This document shows positions 44,361-53,291 of a stretch of DNA of 64,000 bases, one piece after another. The notes below the pieces were generated by a model, which did no database searches, was not told the origin of the DNA, and was given only the letters and a program-made list of their open reading frames with translations. Positions within the stretch are counted from its first letter, which is position 1. Each line of letters opens with the position of its first letter. This stretch comes from an uncultured Bacteroidales bacterium (GTDB lineage: Bacteria > Bacteroidota > Bacteroidia > Bacteroidales > CAIXZF01), in NCBI GenBank assembly GCA_903923925.1, contig CAIXZF010000072.1, forward strand, positions 62,001-126,000. The letters run 5' to 3'. The translations under genes and the position numbers were made by a program.

Positions 44361-45876
44361 TAAACTTAAGTTAAGCGTTCATATATATTCATTTATTCTG
44401 ATAATGTTTGGATTACTTATTTCCGGCAAAATTTCAGGGCAGGCAACCAACAGGATGCTGGGTGATGGCGAAGGCGGAGATATTGAAAAGACTTCTTACA
44501 GGCTTTTTACAGAATTAAAATGGGATTCATTAATCCAGTTCAACACATATGCCATTAAACAGGGTACCGATTATTTTTACCTGCGTGAGCGTCTTGGAAT
44601 TGCCTGGTACGAAAAGCAAAACTATCGCAAAGCTGTTGAAAATCTCGAAGTTGCCTATACAATGAATCCCACCGATAACTATAATAATGCCACCCTTTAC
44701 TGGTGTTATCTTAATGCAGGCAGAAGAGGAGATGCTTCCTTATTCGGGATTAAAATGAGCAACGAAAGCCAGGCATATTACAAGTATTCCAAAAGTAAAC
44801 TGGTGGAAAATGTTTTTGTTGAATCTGGACCTTCGTTTTCTGGAAATTATAAAGCGCAGGAGGATATTCAGATTCAGGGAACTGATACTACTATTTATGG
44901 TGAAAATAACCTTTCAGGAAATTCATTTTATACACATGCCGGCATTACTACAAAACTATTTCCATGGCTGAAAATATACCAGGGGTATAGTCAGATCAAT
45001 ACGGATATGCAAAAACGTTCTGTTTTCAGAATCCAATATCCAAGCATCACAGATCACGATACAACCGGAGCATATCAAAATAAGCAGCATGAGTATTATC
45101 TGTCCGCCAGCATTTTCCCAAAGCAAGGGTGGACAATTACTCCTTCCTTCCATTATATATATTCCGAAGCTCTTAGTTTTAATTATCACTATTACTGGGA
45201 TACAACCTTATATTGGGCAAATCCTGGCTGGGATACTGCTCAGACTGTCCAGTATTATGATAATTATGCTTTTATTGATACAGCGAAAATATTTCATAAT
45301 TATGTTGCTTCACTTGGAATTTCATATGACTATAAGGCTTTTAACTTCTATGCCTATGGAAGCTTTTCCAGGATTAATAGTCTGAATCAGAAAAGTGCAG
45401 GCTTTTCTATATCATGGTTTCCAAAAGGGAATCTTGATATTTATTCGGTTTCTTCCCTGTCGGTGATGCAATCAGAATACTGGAAACTGGGAGGTTCAAG
45501 TGGTAAAGGATATGGTGCCGGAAATGGCATTTCCAGTTACTCAAAACAGACCGATAACCGATTGATATTAAATCAGAAGCTTGGGGTTAAACTCCAGCAT
45601 AAAATATGGCTTGAAGGGAGCATTTCTTTTGGAGACCTTGACATGTATTCTGATCAGAATGCCTTTATAGTTTATAATGTGGCAGATAAAATTAAACAGA
45701 AAGCCGGACTCGCATTAATCTGTCCTATCAATCCCAGGTATGAATTGTTTTTACGCTACAACCGTTACTTGCGACAAAGTAGTTATATAACATATACGGG
45801 ATCAGAAACATTTACTACTAATTCAGTTAATTATTTAAATCACAGTGTAATAGGAGGTATAAAATGGTATTTCTAA
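44341..45876 (+). CDS. Secreted TPR plus outer-membrane beta-barrel protein (YaiO-like arrangement)
   Basis: The GTG at 44341 is preferred (a Shine-Dalgarno-like AGGAGG lies 10 bases before it), giving a signal peptide (SFILIMFGLLISGKISGQA). Residues ~40-150 include TPR-like helices (YLRERLGIAWYEKQNYRKAV). The remaining ~370 residues show alternating aromatic strands (SFYTHAGITTKLFPWLKIYQ) and end in WYF, typical of an outer-membrane barrel. It overlaps the M23 fusion by 20 bases and the next TPR gene by 13. Its position suggests the outer-membrane part of an export or envelope-crossing system. Confidence 0.75.
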   Translation: MRSNQISKLKLSVHIYSFILIMFGLLISGKISGQATNRMLGDGEGGDIEKTSYRLFTELKWDSLIQFNTYAIKQGTDYFYLRERLGIAWYEKQNYRKAVENLEVAYTMNPTDNYNNATLYWCYLNAGRRGDASLFGIKMSNESQAYYKYSKSKLVENVFVESGPSFSGNYKAQEDIQIQGTDTTIYGENNLSGNSFYTHAGITTKLFPWLKIYQGYSQINTDMQKRSVFRIQYPSITDHDTTGAYQNKQHEYYLSASIFPKQGWTITPSFHYIYSEALSFNYHYYWDTTLYWANPGWDTAQTVQYYDNYAFIDTAKIFHNYVASLGISYDYKAFNFYAYGSFSRINSLNQKSAGFSISWFPKGNLDIYSVSSLSVMQSEYWKLGGSSGKGYGAGNGISSYSKQTDNRLILNQKLGVKLQHKIWLEGSISFGDLDMYSDQNAFIVYNVADKIKQKAGLALICPINPRYELFLRYNRYLRQSSYITYTGSETFTTNSVNYLNHSVIGGIKWYF

Positions 45877-46496
45877 GAAATGTTGCAGCAGGATTATTCG
45901 TTGGAATACTTGCATTCTTAACAGTTAATAACGCATTTTCGCAGGATTTTAAAGCAATCCAACTTGCTTTTAGTAGTAGTTATGCCAGCGAAAAAGCAGG
46001 TGAGCATACAAAAGCGATTGAGGAACTAAAAAAGATTTATGATACTGAATCCTATGAAATAAATCTCCGACTGGGCTGGCTCAGTTATCAGGCAGGTTTA
46101 TTTACGGAATCAATGGCATATTACCAAAAAGCAATTGCATTAAGACCATTTGCTATTGAAGCCAAACTTGGATTCGTTTACCCGGCCTCTGCCAAAGGGA
46201 ATTGGGAACAGCTAAGAACCCAATATGTTGAAATTCTGAAGATTGATCCTCAGAATTCATTAGTAAATTACCGGATGGGATTAATTTATTACGGCAAAGA
46301 GGATTTTACAACCGCGTTTAAGTACTTTGAAAAGGTAGTGAATCTTTATCCTTTCGATTATGATTCCCTAATCATGTTTGCCTGGACAAACTTTAAACTT
46401 GGTAAGTATCGTGAAGCTAAAGTCTTATTCAACAAGGCTCTGATGAATAAACCTAATGATTCTTCAGCTTTAGAGGGTTTGAGCTTGATAAAGTAA
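45864..46496 (+). CDS. Secreted TPR protein
   Basis: A signal peptide (GLFVGILAFLTVNNAFSQ) precedes five or so TPR-like units (GLFTESMAYYQKAIALRPFA; NYRMGLIYYGKEDFTTAFKY; KLGKYREAKVLFNKALMNKP). The ATG at 45864 is inside the end of the barrel gene and is preceded by AGGAGGT, a clear ribosome-binding site. Probably a periplasmic scaffold of the same pathway. It ends 55 bp before ispG, which is likely a separate unit. Confidence 0.82.
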   Translation: MVFLRNVAAGLFVGILAFLTVNNAFSQDFKAIQLAFSSSYASEKAGEHTKAIEELKKIYDTESYEINLRLGWLSYQAGLFTESMAYYQKAIALRPFAIEAKLGFVYPASAKGNWEQLRTQYVEILKIDPQNSLVNYRMGLIYYGKEDFTTAFKYFEKVVNLYPFDYDSLIMFAWTNFKLGKYREAKVLFNKALMNKPNDSSALEGLSLIK

Positions 46497-46551
46497 AGCC
46501 AATGCTGTTACCTTTGTACTTTAAAAGGTAAATGACTCTACACTCAGGAAG

Positions 46552-48429
46552 ATGCTAATTTCTCCTCCCCTGATTTATCAGCGACGAAAAACGAAAGTTG
46601 TTCATCTGGGCGATTTGCCGCTTGGAGGTAAATATCCTATCCGTGTTCAATCGATGACCAACACCGATACAATGAACACCAAAGCTTCTGTTGCTCAGAT
46701 TATTAGAATGGTTGAGGCTGGAAGTGAGTATGTACGTTTAACTGCTCAGGGGATTAAAGAGGCTGAGAATCTGGCTGTAATCAAAAATGAACTTCTTAAA
46801 AGGGGTTACAGAACTCCGCTGATTGCTGATATTCATTTCAACCCGAAAGCTGCGGAATTAGCTGCCTGCCTGGTTGAGAAAGTAAGAATAAATCCGGGAA
46901 ATTATATCGACAGGAAAGTGTCGGCAATGCTGGAGTATTCCGACCAGGAATATGCCAATGAACTTGAGCGCATCTCAGATCGGCTCACTCCGCTTTTAAA
47001 AGTTTGTAAAGAATTTGGAACTGTTATTCGCATAGGTACTAATCACGGTTCTCTTTCCGACAGGATTATGAGTCGCTATGGCGATACGCCAGAAGGAATG
47101 GTGCAGAGTGCAATCGAGTTCCTGCAAATTTGTCACGATTTCGGCCATTTCGAAGTTGTATTGTCAATGAAATCGAGCAATATCAAGGTTACAACCTATG
47201 CAAACCGCCTGCTGGCAGCACGCATCGATTCTCTTGGCATGAATTATCCTATCCATTTAGGTGTTACAGAAGCAGGGAATGAAGATGATGGACGTGTTAA
47301 GTCAGCCATTGGAATAGGAGCTTTGCTGGAAGATGGAATAGGAGATACCATTCGGGTTTCGCTTACCGAAGATCCCGAAAATGAGCTTCTTCCGGCAAGA
47401 GATATTGTGCGGAGGTACAATAAACGAAAACCATCAGTATTGACGCATGTTGAGGCTAACCCATTTATTCCGTATTTTTCTTTTTCCAGAAGGATGTCAA
47501 ATCCTGTTGGAAATATCGGAGGCACACAAAAGCCGGTAGTAATTACTTCCTGTATGGGAATAGCCGGATTCCAATGCTATTACTTCTCCAGGCCTTTAAT
47601 TACGCCAGAATATATACACAATTCACCACATATTAAAACACTTGATCATCCTGCTTTTATTGATGAAATCCATATAGCAACAAAGTGGAAAGCTGATGAT
47701 CATACCTCCGTTCCCATTTTTACTGCAAGTGAATATCTCGAGGCTTCTATAAAGTCGAAAAGATTGAATTTTGTAAGAATCGGAGCTGGCGATTGTACAG
47801 ATACTCTCATTAATAAAGTAAAATCGGACCCTACTGTAGTGATTGTTTTTGATGGAGCAGGTCTTGATGATTATACTGACCTTTCTCATTATACACGTCG
47901 CTTGTTTATGATGCTTGAAGAGCATGAATGCCGTCAGCCTGTAATTATTAAACGCAGGTATATTGATCTGCATCCTGATTTAATGCTGATAAACGCCTCT
48001 ATTGATTTTGGTTCCTTACTTGTTGACGGACTGGGCGATGGCTTATGGCTCGAGGGCGATCCGGAAGGAATATGTAAATTCCCCACACGTACTTCTTTTG
48101 CAATCCTTCAGGCTACTGGCGACAGAATTACCCGAACGGATTATATTTCCTGCCCTTCGTGCGGAAGAACTCAGTTTAACATTCAGAAAGCTCTGGAAAG
48201 TGTAAAAGCACAGACTTCACAGCTGGTAGGCGTTAGAATTGCCGTAATGGGTTGTATTGTAAACGGTCCCGGCGAAATGGCCGATGCACATTATGGTTAT
48301 GTTGGTGCTGCTGCCGGAAAAATAAGCCTTTACAAAGGTAAGGATCTGGTGAAACGCAATATTGATGAAGATTCTGCAGTCGCAGAACTCATCGGCCTGA
48401 TCAAGGATTCCGGTGATTGGCAGGATTGA
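46552..48429 (+). CDS. ispG: 4-hydroxy-3-methylbut-2-enyl diphosphate synthase (GcpE/IspG), long form
   Basis: A 625-residue protein with the IspG N-terminal barrel (GGKYPIRVQSMTNTDTMNTK, then LIADIHFNPKAAE) and the C-terminal 4Fe-4S domain (YISCPSCGRTQFNI and AVMGCIVNGPGEMADAHYGY). It has a large central insertion, as in the long Bacteroidota/plant type, compared with ~370 residues in E. coli. It makes HMBPP in the non-mevalonate isoprenoid pathway. Confidence 0.97.
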   Translation: MLISPPLIYQRRKTKVVHLGDLPLGGKYPIRVQSMTNTDTMNTKASVAQIIRMVEAGSEYVRLTAQGIKEAENLAVIKNELLKRGYRTPLIADIHFNPKAAELAACLVEKVRINPGNYIDRKVSAMLEYSDQEYANELERISDRLTPLLKVCKEFGTVIRIGTNHGSLSDRIMSRYGDTPEGMVQSAIEFLQICHDFGHFEVVLSMKSSNIKVTTYANRLLAARIDSLGMNYPIHLGVTEAGNEDDGRVKSAIGIGALLEDGIGDTIRVSLTEDPENELLPARDIVRRYNKRKPSVLTHVEANPFIPYFSFSRRMSNPVGNIGGTQKPVVITSCMGIAGFQCYYFSRPLITPEYIHNSPHIKTLDHPAFIDEIHIATKWKADDHTSVPIFTASEYLEASIKSKRLNFVRIGAGDCTDTLINKVKSDPTVVIVFDGAGLDDYTDLSHYTRRLFMMLEEHECRQPVIIKRRYIDLHPDLMLINASIDFGSLLVDGLGDGLWLEGDPEGICKFPTRTSFAILQATGDRITRTDYISCPSCGRTQFNIQKALESVKAQTSQLVGVRIAVMGCIVNGPGEMADAHYGYVGAAAGKISLYKGKDLVKRNIDEDSAVAELIGLIKDSGDWQD

Positions 48430-48492
48430 TCAAGCTATTTTTACTTAATTGTTCAGTCCCTTCAGGAGACTGGATGTCCTGAGGCATGTTCC

Positions 48493-48515
48493 AACCCCTG
48501 GTTGCGCCAGGGGTT
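48493..48515. repeat. Perfect 9-bp hairpin after ispG
   Basis: AACCCCTGG-TTGCG-CCAGGGGTT is a perfect 9-bp stem with a 5-nt loop. It lies 64 bp after the ispG stop and may act as a terminator or REP element; no T-run follows. Confidence 0.75.
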
Positions 48516-48618
48516 ATTCAAATTGAGCCGCTCCACCGCTTAAGACTGACCGACAAATTTCAGTATTCGCCTACAATATCCTTGAACAGAACCATAATTA
48601 TTGGAGGCATTTCATTGA

Positions 48619-48829
48619 TGCCCTACGGGCAAAAGCCTGTATTGAATGCCGCGTTTCTATTGGCATTAAAGCCCTACGGGCTAAGTGAGGAATGCCGGCT
48701 AAGTCAGGCTATGTCAGGAATGAGCATTTCTACGGGCTATCCAGAAGTGCGGTTTCCTTCTCCGTCAGGAGATTAATGCCAATAGAAACATGGAAACCAA
48801 TACGTAATTTTTCTCCGTAGGAGATTAAT
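48619..48829. repeat. Cluster of hairpin repeats (CC-TAC-GG type) with a 16-bp inverted repeat
   Basis: Two GCCC-TAC-GGGC palindromes lie at 48619-48631 and 48670-48682. TTCTCCGTCAGGAGATTAATG (48758-48778) and TTCTCCGTAGGAGATTAAT (48811-48829) are reverse-orientation relatives of the 27348 repeat. A perfect 16-bp inverted pair, TTTCTATTGGCATTAA (48654-48669) and its complement (48773-48788), brackets much of the cluster. Confidence 0.85.
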
Positions 48830-49024
48830 AAAATTGGGTTGGTGGCTAAAATGGAGGAAAATAATTACAGCCATGGGATATATCTTTACGAAGTCAGGAA
48901 ATACCACCAATATGTAATTCTCTTACAGTAAAGACTTCAAATTCAATTAGGTGATCTTTCAATGGTTTCGTTAAATTCTTTTTCTCCTTGAGGAGGAGGT
49001 GTGCCAGAGACTGGGATTGAAGCA

Positions 49025-52000
49025 TCAATCTCTGTCCTTAATTAAATTCACTAATTCTGCCATGGAAAGCTTGCCAGATTGGTCGCTGCCTTCGAGCAGT
49101 GAGTCAGCCAGGTCGCGTTTGGTATTGTGCAACTTGATAATTTTCTCTTCAATAGTGTTCTGAGCAACTAATCTGTAAATTGTAACCGGCCGCATTTGCC
49201 CGATTCGGTGAGCACGGTCGGAGGCCTGGTCTTCAACGGCTGGGTTCCACCACGGATCGAGGTGAATAACATAATCGGCTGCAGTTAGGTTCAGTCCCAG
49301 CCCTCCCGCTTTTAGGCTGATCAGGAATAGGTCACCTTCTCCTCCCTGGAATTTTTTAACACTCTTTTCCCGATCAGGGAGAGAACTTGAACCATCTAAA
49401 TATTGGTAACTAATACCCAGCTTATCAAGTGCCTGGCGAACCAATGTAAGATGCGTTACAAACTGACTAAATACCAGCGCTTTATGTTTATTTTCGATCA
49501 ACTCAGCTACAATGTCAAGAAAGGTTGAAAGTTTAGAAGAACTGATATTGATCAGCGGATTAACAATAGCCGGGTTACAACATGCTTGTCGTAGCCGGGT
49601 GATTTCTGCTAATGCTTTCAAATGTTTTGCCCCTTGCTGTCCGGAATCGTTTTCTAAGTTAGCTATTGCCTGGCGCCTTAAGGCTTCGTAAAATGCCATT
49701 TCTTCGGTACTTAGTTCCACTTTGCGAATAACTTCTGTCTTTGCAGGTAATTCGTCGAGAACTGATGATTTTGTACGTCGCAAAATAAATGGGGCAATTA
49801 ACTTTTTCAGGTGTTTGCGGGCAAGATCATTATCGGGTTTAATATATGTATCTGTAAAATGAGAGAGAGAACCCAGCAATCCCGGGTTGATAAAGTTAAA
49901 TAAATTCCAGATCTCTCCCAGGTGGTTCTGAATCGGGGTTCCTGTAAGTACCATTCTGAAAGGGGCTTGCAGTTGCATGGCGGCTTTCGAGGTTTTTGTA
50001 TTGTAATTTTTTATAGTATGCGCTTCATCAAGCACTATTGAGGCAAAAGTGGTTTGTGAAAAGGCTTTTTCCTCTGATTGCAGCAGCCCATAGGAAGTTA
50101 TCAGCAGATCTCCCGCTTCAAGAGTATTCAGTATCTGTTCGCGGTTTCCGCTTGAAAGTGTTTTCACTTTCAGCCCGGGAGCAAATTTTGCAGTTTCACT
50201 CATCCAGTTGTGTATCACAGAAACCGGGCAAATTACTAAAGCCGCCCCGCTTTGAGCGCGATGCAGCAATACAGCCAGCGCTTGAATAGTTTTCCCTAAT
50301 CCCATATCATCAGAAAGACATGCCCCAGCATCCCATTCTGCGAGTCGGGTTAGCCATCGGAATCCCTCTTCCTGATAGGGGCGGAGGTCGGCCTGAAGGT
50401 TGGCAGGTAGCAGAATATCAGCATTTTGAACTGAAGTTAGTCGCTGCTGAAATTCTTTCCATAATTTGTCGGTTTTCAAATTTTCTGCTTCATCAAAGAA
50501 ATCGCCTAAGGCTACAGAGGCAAATTTATTGATCTGAATACCATTTTTACCGGAGGTTGAAAAGGTCCGCAATTCATCCAGCTGTTTTTTCAAACGCTCA
50601 CTCAATGCCAGAAATTCGCCATTTTTTAACTCTATAAAGCGGGTATACCCCTTCTCTGTGAGTTGAAGCAATTGTTGGATTGTAAGCACTGTATCTTCGT
50701 CAACTTTCAATTCTCCCTGTAATTCGAACCAATTTGATTGAGTTTTTATCTTTAAATTCAGGTTGCTGAAATTTACTGTGCCTTTAATTTTGTAGCGTTC
50801 TCCTTCAGGCCATTCAACAACACATTTATCAAGATGTGCAGACAGAATGTCCAATAGGTTAAGCGAGTCCAAGGGGTTGCCGAAAGCAATTAAATCGTCA
50901 GTTATGTCTATACTTTCGAGCGCTTGTATATTTTCCAAAAGCTCATTTGCAAACGCTGATTCTCTTTCCAGATCGCGGCTTACCTGAAGTTGTACGCCTT
51001 TTTCATTGGCAATTAAGGTTTTGCCGCCTTTGCCTGGTTTACAATACGGTGGGTGGCTGCCAAAAGGTTTTGCAAACAATTCAGCCTTCAGCCCTTGACC
51101 CATTGGAAGCAACTGAACCCGGATACGCGAATCAGCCGACACTTTTTTAACATTCGAATGCTCTGAAACCGACAAATCGGAATGAACCATAAAATGTGAA
51201 CTGAAGTTACCCAGAACCTGCATCAGTTTTTCTTTTCCTTGCTCAGGAACAGTAATTTTTTGTTGTTTAATAGCTTCAATAACTGTTCGTTGCTGTATTG
51301 TTAAATCATAAATTTTGTAGCGCGTATTGGTCTCTTTAACAATATGCAGGTTTTCAGAAGCATCATCAATATCGGTAGACAAAGTAAAGCCTTTCGGGAT
51401 TTTAGTTACCCTCAATATAGGTTGTGCCGCAATTAGTTCAATCGGAAGATCATTCGTCCCTTCAAGGAAAACATAAGGATGCCCAACCAGCTCCTTTAGT
51501 GCTGAAGAAGGTAATATGTATTCTTCAGCCCCATAATAACCAGTGGAATACCTTACCATATTTGCCACATGGGAATCTTGCTGAGTCATTCCGTCCACCT
51601 TTCCATAACTGAAAGTTTTAAGTGCAATATTTCTTCCCGACGACCACAAGCCTTTTGCAGTGCGGGTTTGCAAAACCGGCTGAATATTCAGTCGTTTAAA
51701 ACTCACGTAATAAACTACCCTGTACTTTCCCTGTTCGTCTTTTCCTGTTGAGTTACTTTTTCCCGTATTGATTGAAAGAAAGGCATTAAGGGCTTTTTCC
51801 CATTCTTCCTGCCTGGAAATATGCGATAGTATTGGTTCGAATTCGAAATGCCCTGCAACTTTTTCATACAAGGCTTGAGATTCTTTATTGCCAAGCCATT
51901 GCTTTAAAATATATGCGCCTTCGTAAGCTAACAAACGATAACCATTTGAATATGCCTTGTTAACTTTTACAAATACATCCATTAAAATACTGTTATCAAC

Positions 52001-53089
52001 TTTAATATCAACAAGATACAATGTTAGAAAGTTAATCAGGAAGAAATAATCTTCGTTTGTTGTAAAAAGATTAGCTTTAAGTTGCAGACCAGATATTATC
52101 AGTTTCTCTTTGTCGTTGAAATAATAATTCAGAACAGCTTGGGGAATCTCGTCTTCAGTTTTATAATTTTTTTTGTGTATGAAAACATCGATTTTCTGGA
52201 AAATGGGGGCAGATTCTTCGGGGGTTGCTTGCAGCAGGGCAACAAGGTGATAAAATGCGTCAAAAAGATTACTTGGTAACTGTGTCCCTCTTTCAAACGA
52301 ACGTTGTGCTTTTAGGCCCTTTTCAAATTGTATTAATGCTGGCTTAATAGTATTGATTTGTAGTAAACCAATTGCTGTCATAAAATGATTAGCAATCTCA
52401 TTTTTGCTCACTGAAAGTGCTTCGCTAATATTTCCAAGATGGAAATTGTGCTGAGCTTCTATACTTGGTAATAGCACAGCGTTTAAAGGCGTTACTTTCG
52501 TTTTTATTTTCTCAAGATATTGACGTAAGCCCTCAATTGGTAATAAACCAGAAAAATGTGAATTAGCTTTAAATATAAGTAATTGTTTGATAATACGAAT
52601 GTTAATCATTGAGAAATGATCTGTATATGCTTCATTTTCAAGCAAAGAAGTCATTGTATCGCTCAATTCGGGAAAACCATATAAGAGAAATCTGTTCTCT
52701 GCTTCCGCAAATTTTGTTTTATCGAAAAGCAGGCTGTACAAGAAGTCCTTCAGGTTTCGGATTAATGTATAACCCAAATAATAGGTTTTAAATCTATTTA
52801 AAGCGGCCTCCCATTCCAGAGAATAATTATTTTTTTGAGGAAGTATATAGATCAGAAATTCAGGAATAACGGAATAAGAACTGCTATTGGAAGATTTTGT
52901 TAAAATGCCATTAATGTATGCATTTTCTAAATGCTTTGAAATTTTTGTAGTCGATAATATAGTTTTCCAGGATATTGCTATTGGAAAGCTATAATAATTA
53001 ATATCATCAGCCATAAACGCTGCAACATGAATTACATACAGCTCAGCTTCAGATAGCGAATTGTAATAATCAGCCAGTTTTTGATTCAT
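49025..53089 (-). CDS. SNF2-family DNA-dependent ATPase/helicase with long N-terminal region
   Basis: A 1354-residue protein. The C-terminal ~450 residues form a SNF2 motor: DDMGLGKTIQALAVL (Walker A), LVICPVSVIHNW, VLDEAHTIKNYNTKTSK (DEAH box), VLTGTPIQNHLGEIW, then LFLISLKAGGLGLNLTAADY and DRAHRIGQMRPVTIYRLV. The N-terminal ~900 residues have no domain I recognise; they look like alpha-helical repeats followed by a beta-rich SNF2-N-like segment. SNF2 proteins remodel protein-DNA complexes. No partner gene is evident. Confidence 0.92.
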   Translation of the reverse strand: MNQKLADYYNSLSEAELYVIHVAAFMADDINYYSFPIAISWKTILSTTKISKHLENAYINGILTKSSNSSSYSVIPEFLIYILPQKNNYSLEWEAALNRFKTYYLGYTLIRNLKDFLYSLLFDKTKFAEAENRFLLYGFPELSDTMTSLLENEAYTDHFSMINIRIIKQLLIFKANSHFSGLLPIEGLRQYLEKIKTKVTPLNAVLLPSIEAQHNFHLGNISEALSVSKNEIANHFMTAIGLLQINTIKPALIQFEKGLKAQRSFERGTQLPSNLFDAFYHLVALLQATPEESAPIFQKIDVFIHKKNYKTEDEIPQAVLNYYFNDKEKLIISGLQLKANLFTTNEDYFFLINFLTLYLVDIKVDNSILMDVFVKVNKAYSNGYRLLAYEGAYILKQWLGNKESQALYEKVAGHFEFEPILSHISRQEEWEKALNAFLSINTGKSNSTGKDEQGKYRVVYYVSFKRLNIQPVLQTRTAKGLWSSGRNIALKTFSYGKVDGMTQQDSHVANMVRYSTGYYGAEEYILPSSALKELVGHPYVFLEGTNDLPIELIAAQPILRVTKIPKGFTLSTDIDDASENLHIVKETNTRYKIYDLTIQQRTVIEAIKQQKITVPEQGKEKLMQVLGNFSSHFMVHSDLSVSEHSNVKKVSADSRIRVQLLPMGQGLKAELFAKPFGSHPPYCKPGKGGKTLIANEKGVQLQVSRDLERESAFANELLENIQALESIDITDDLIAFGNPLDSLNLLDILSAHLDKCVVEWPEGERYKIKGTVNFSNLNLKIKTQSNWFELQGELKVDEDTVLTIQQLLQLTEKGYTRFIELKNGEFLALSERLKKQLDELRTFSTSGKNGIQINKFASVALGDFFDEAENLKTDKLWKEFQQRLTSVQNADILLPANLQADLRPYQEEGFRWLTRLAEWDAGACLSDDMGLGKTIQALAVLLHRAQSGAALVICPVSVIHNWMSETAKFAPGLKVKTLSSGNREQILNTLEAGDLLITSYGLLQSEEKAFSQTTFASIVLDEAHTIKNYNTKTSKAAMQLQAPFRMVLTGTPIQNHLGEIWNLFNFINPGLLGSLSHFTDTYIKPDNDLARKHLKKLIAPFILRRTKSSVLDELPAKTEVIRKVELSTEEMAFYEALRRQAIANLENDSGQQGAKHLKALAEITRLRQACCNPAIVNPLINISSSKLSTFLDIVAELIENKHKALVFSQFVTHLTLVRQALDKLGISYQYLDGSSSLPDREKSVKKFQGGEGDLFLISLKAGGLGLNLTAADYVIHLDPWWNPAVEDQASDRAHRIGQMRPVTIYRLVAQNTIEEKIIKLHNTKRDLADSLLEGSDQSGKLSMAELVNLIKDRD

Positions 53090-53241
53090 ATAGGAATGAA
53101 TTATAGAGGATAGAAAGCAAATGTAAAAATTGCTATCGGATTACTGAAATATGTAATAAATATTTGGTAAAACTGTATGAAAAAAGTTTGGCATGATTTT
53201 CTCAATTGCTTAACAACCAGCATCGCCAATCAAAAGAAGGT

Positions 53242-53276
53242 AAAAAAAAGCCAGCTTTTTAGAGCTGGCTTTTTTT
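53242..53276 (-). terminator. Rho-independent terminator after the C25 peptidase gene
   Basis: The stem GCCAGCT / AGCTGGC (53250-53256 and 53263-53269) has a 6-nt loop, flanked by A-runs on the left and T-runs on the right, so it can work in either direction. It lies 16 bp downstream of the minus-strand peptidase stop at 53292. Confidence 0.9.
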
Positions 53277-53291
53277 ACAGTTTTAATACTA

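Larger units (their letters stand above)
48430..49024. other. Repeat-rich intergenic region (no gene)
   Basis: Almost 600 bases hold several hairpins and inverted repeats described below. The 96-codon ORF 48486-48776 runs through the repeats and shows no protein-like features, so it is not accepted as a gene. A degenerate relative of the 20-bp hairpin is also seen near 48978-48996. Confidence 0.6.

Noticed and set aside
48486-48776. 96-codon plus-strand ORF after ispG
   Set aside because: It runs through short hairpin repeats, has no domain or composition of a real protein, and its frame is explained by repeat content.
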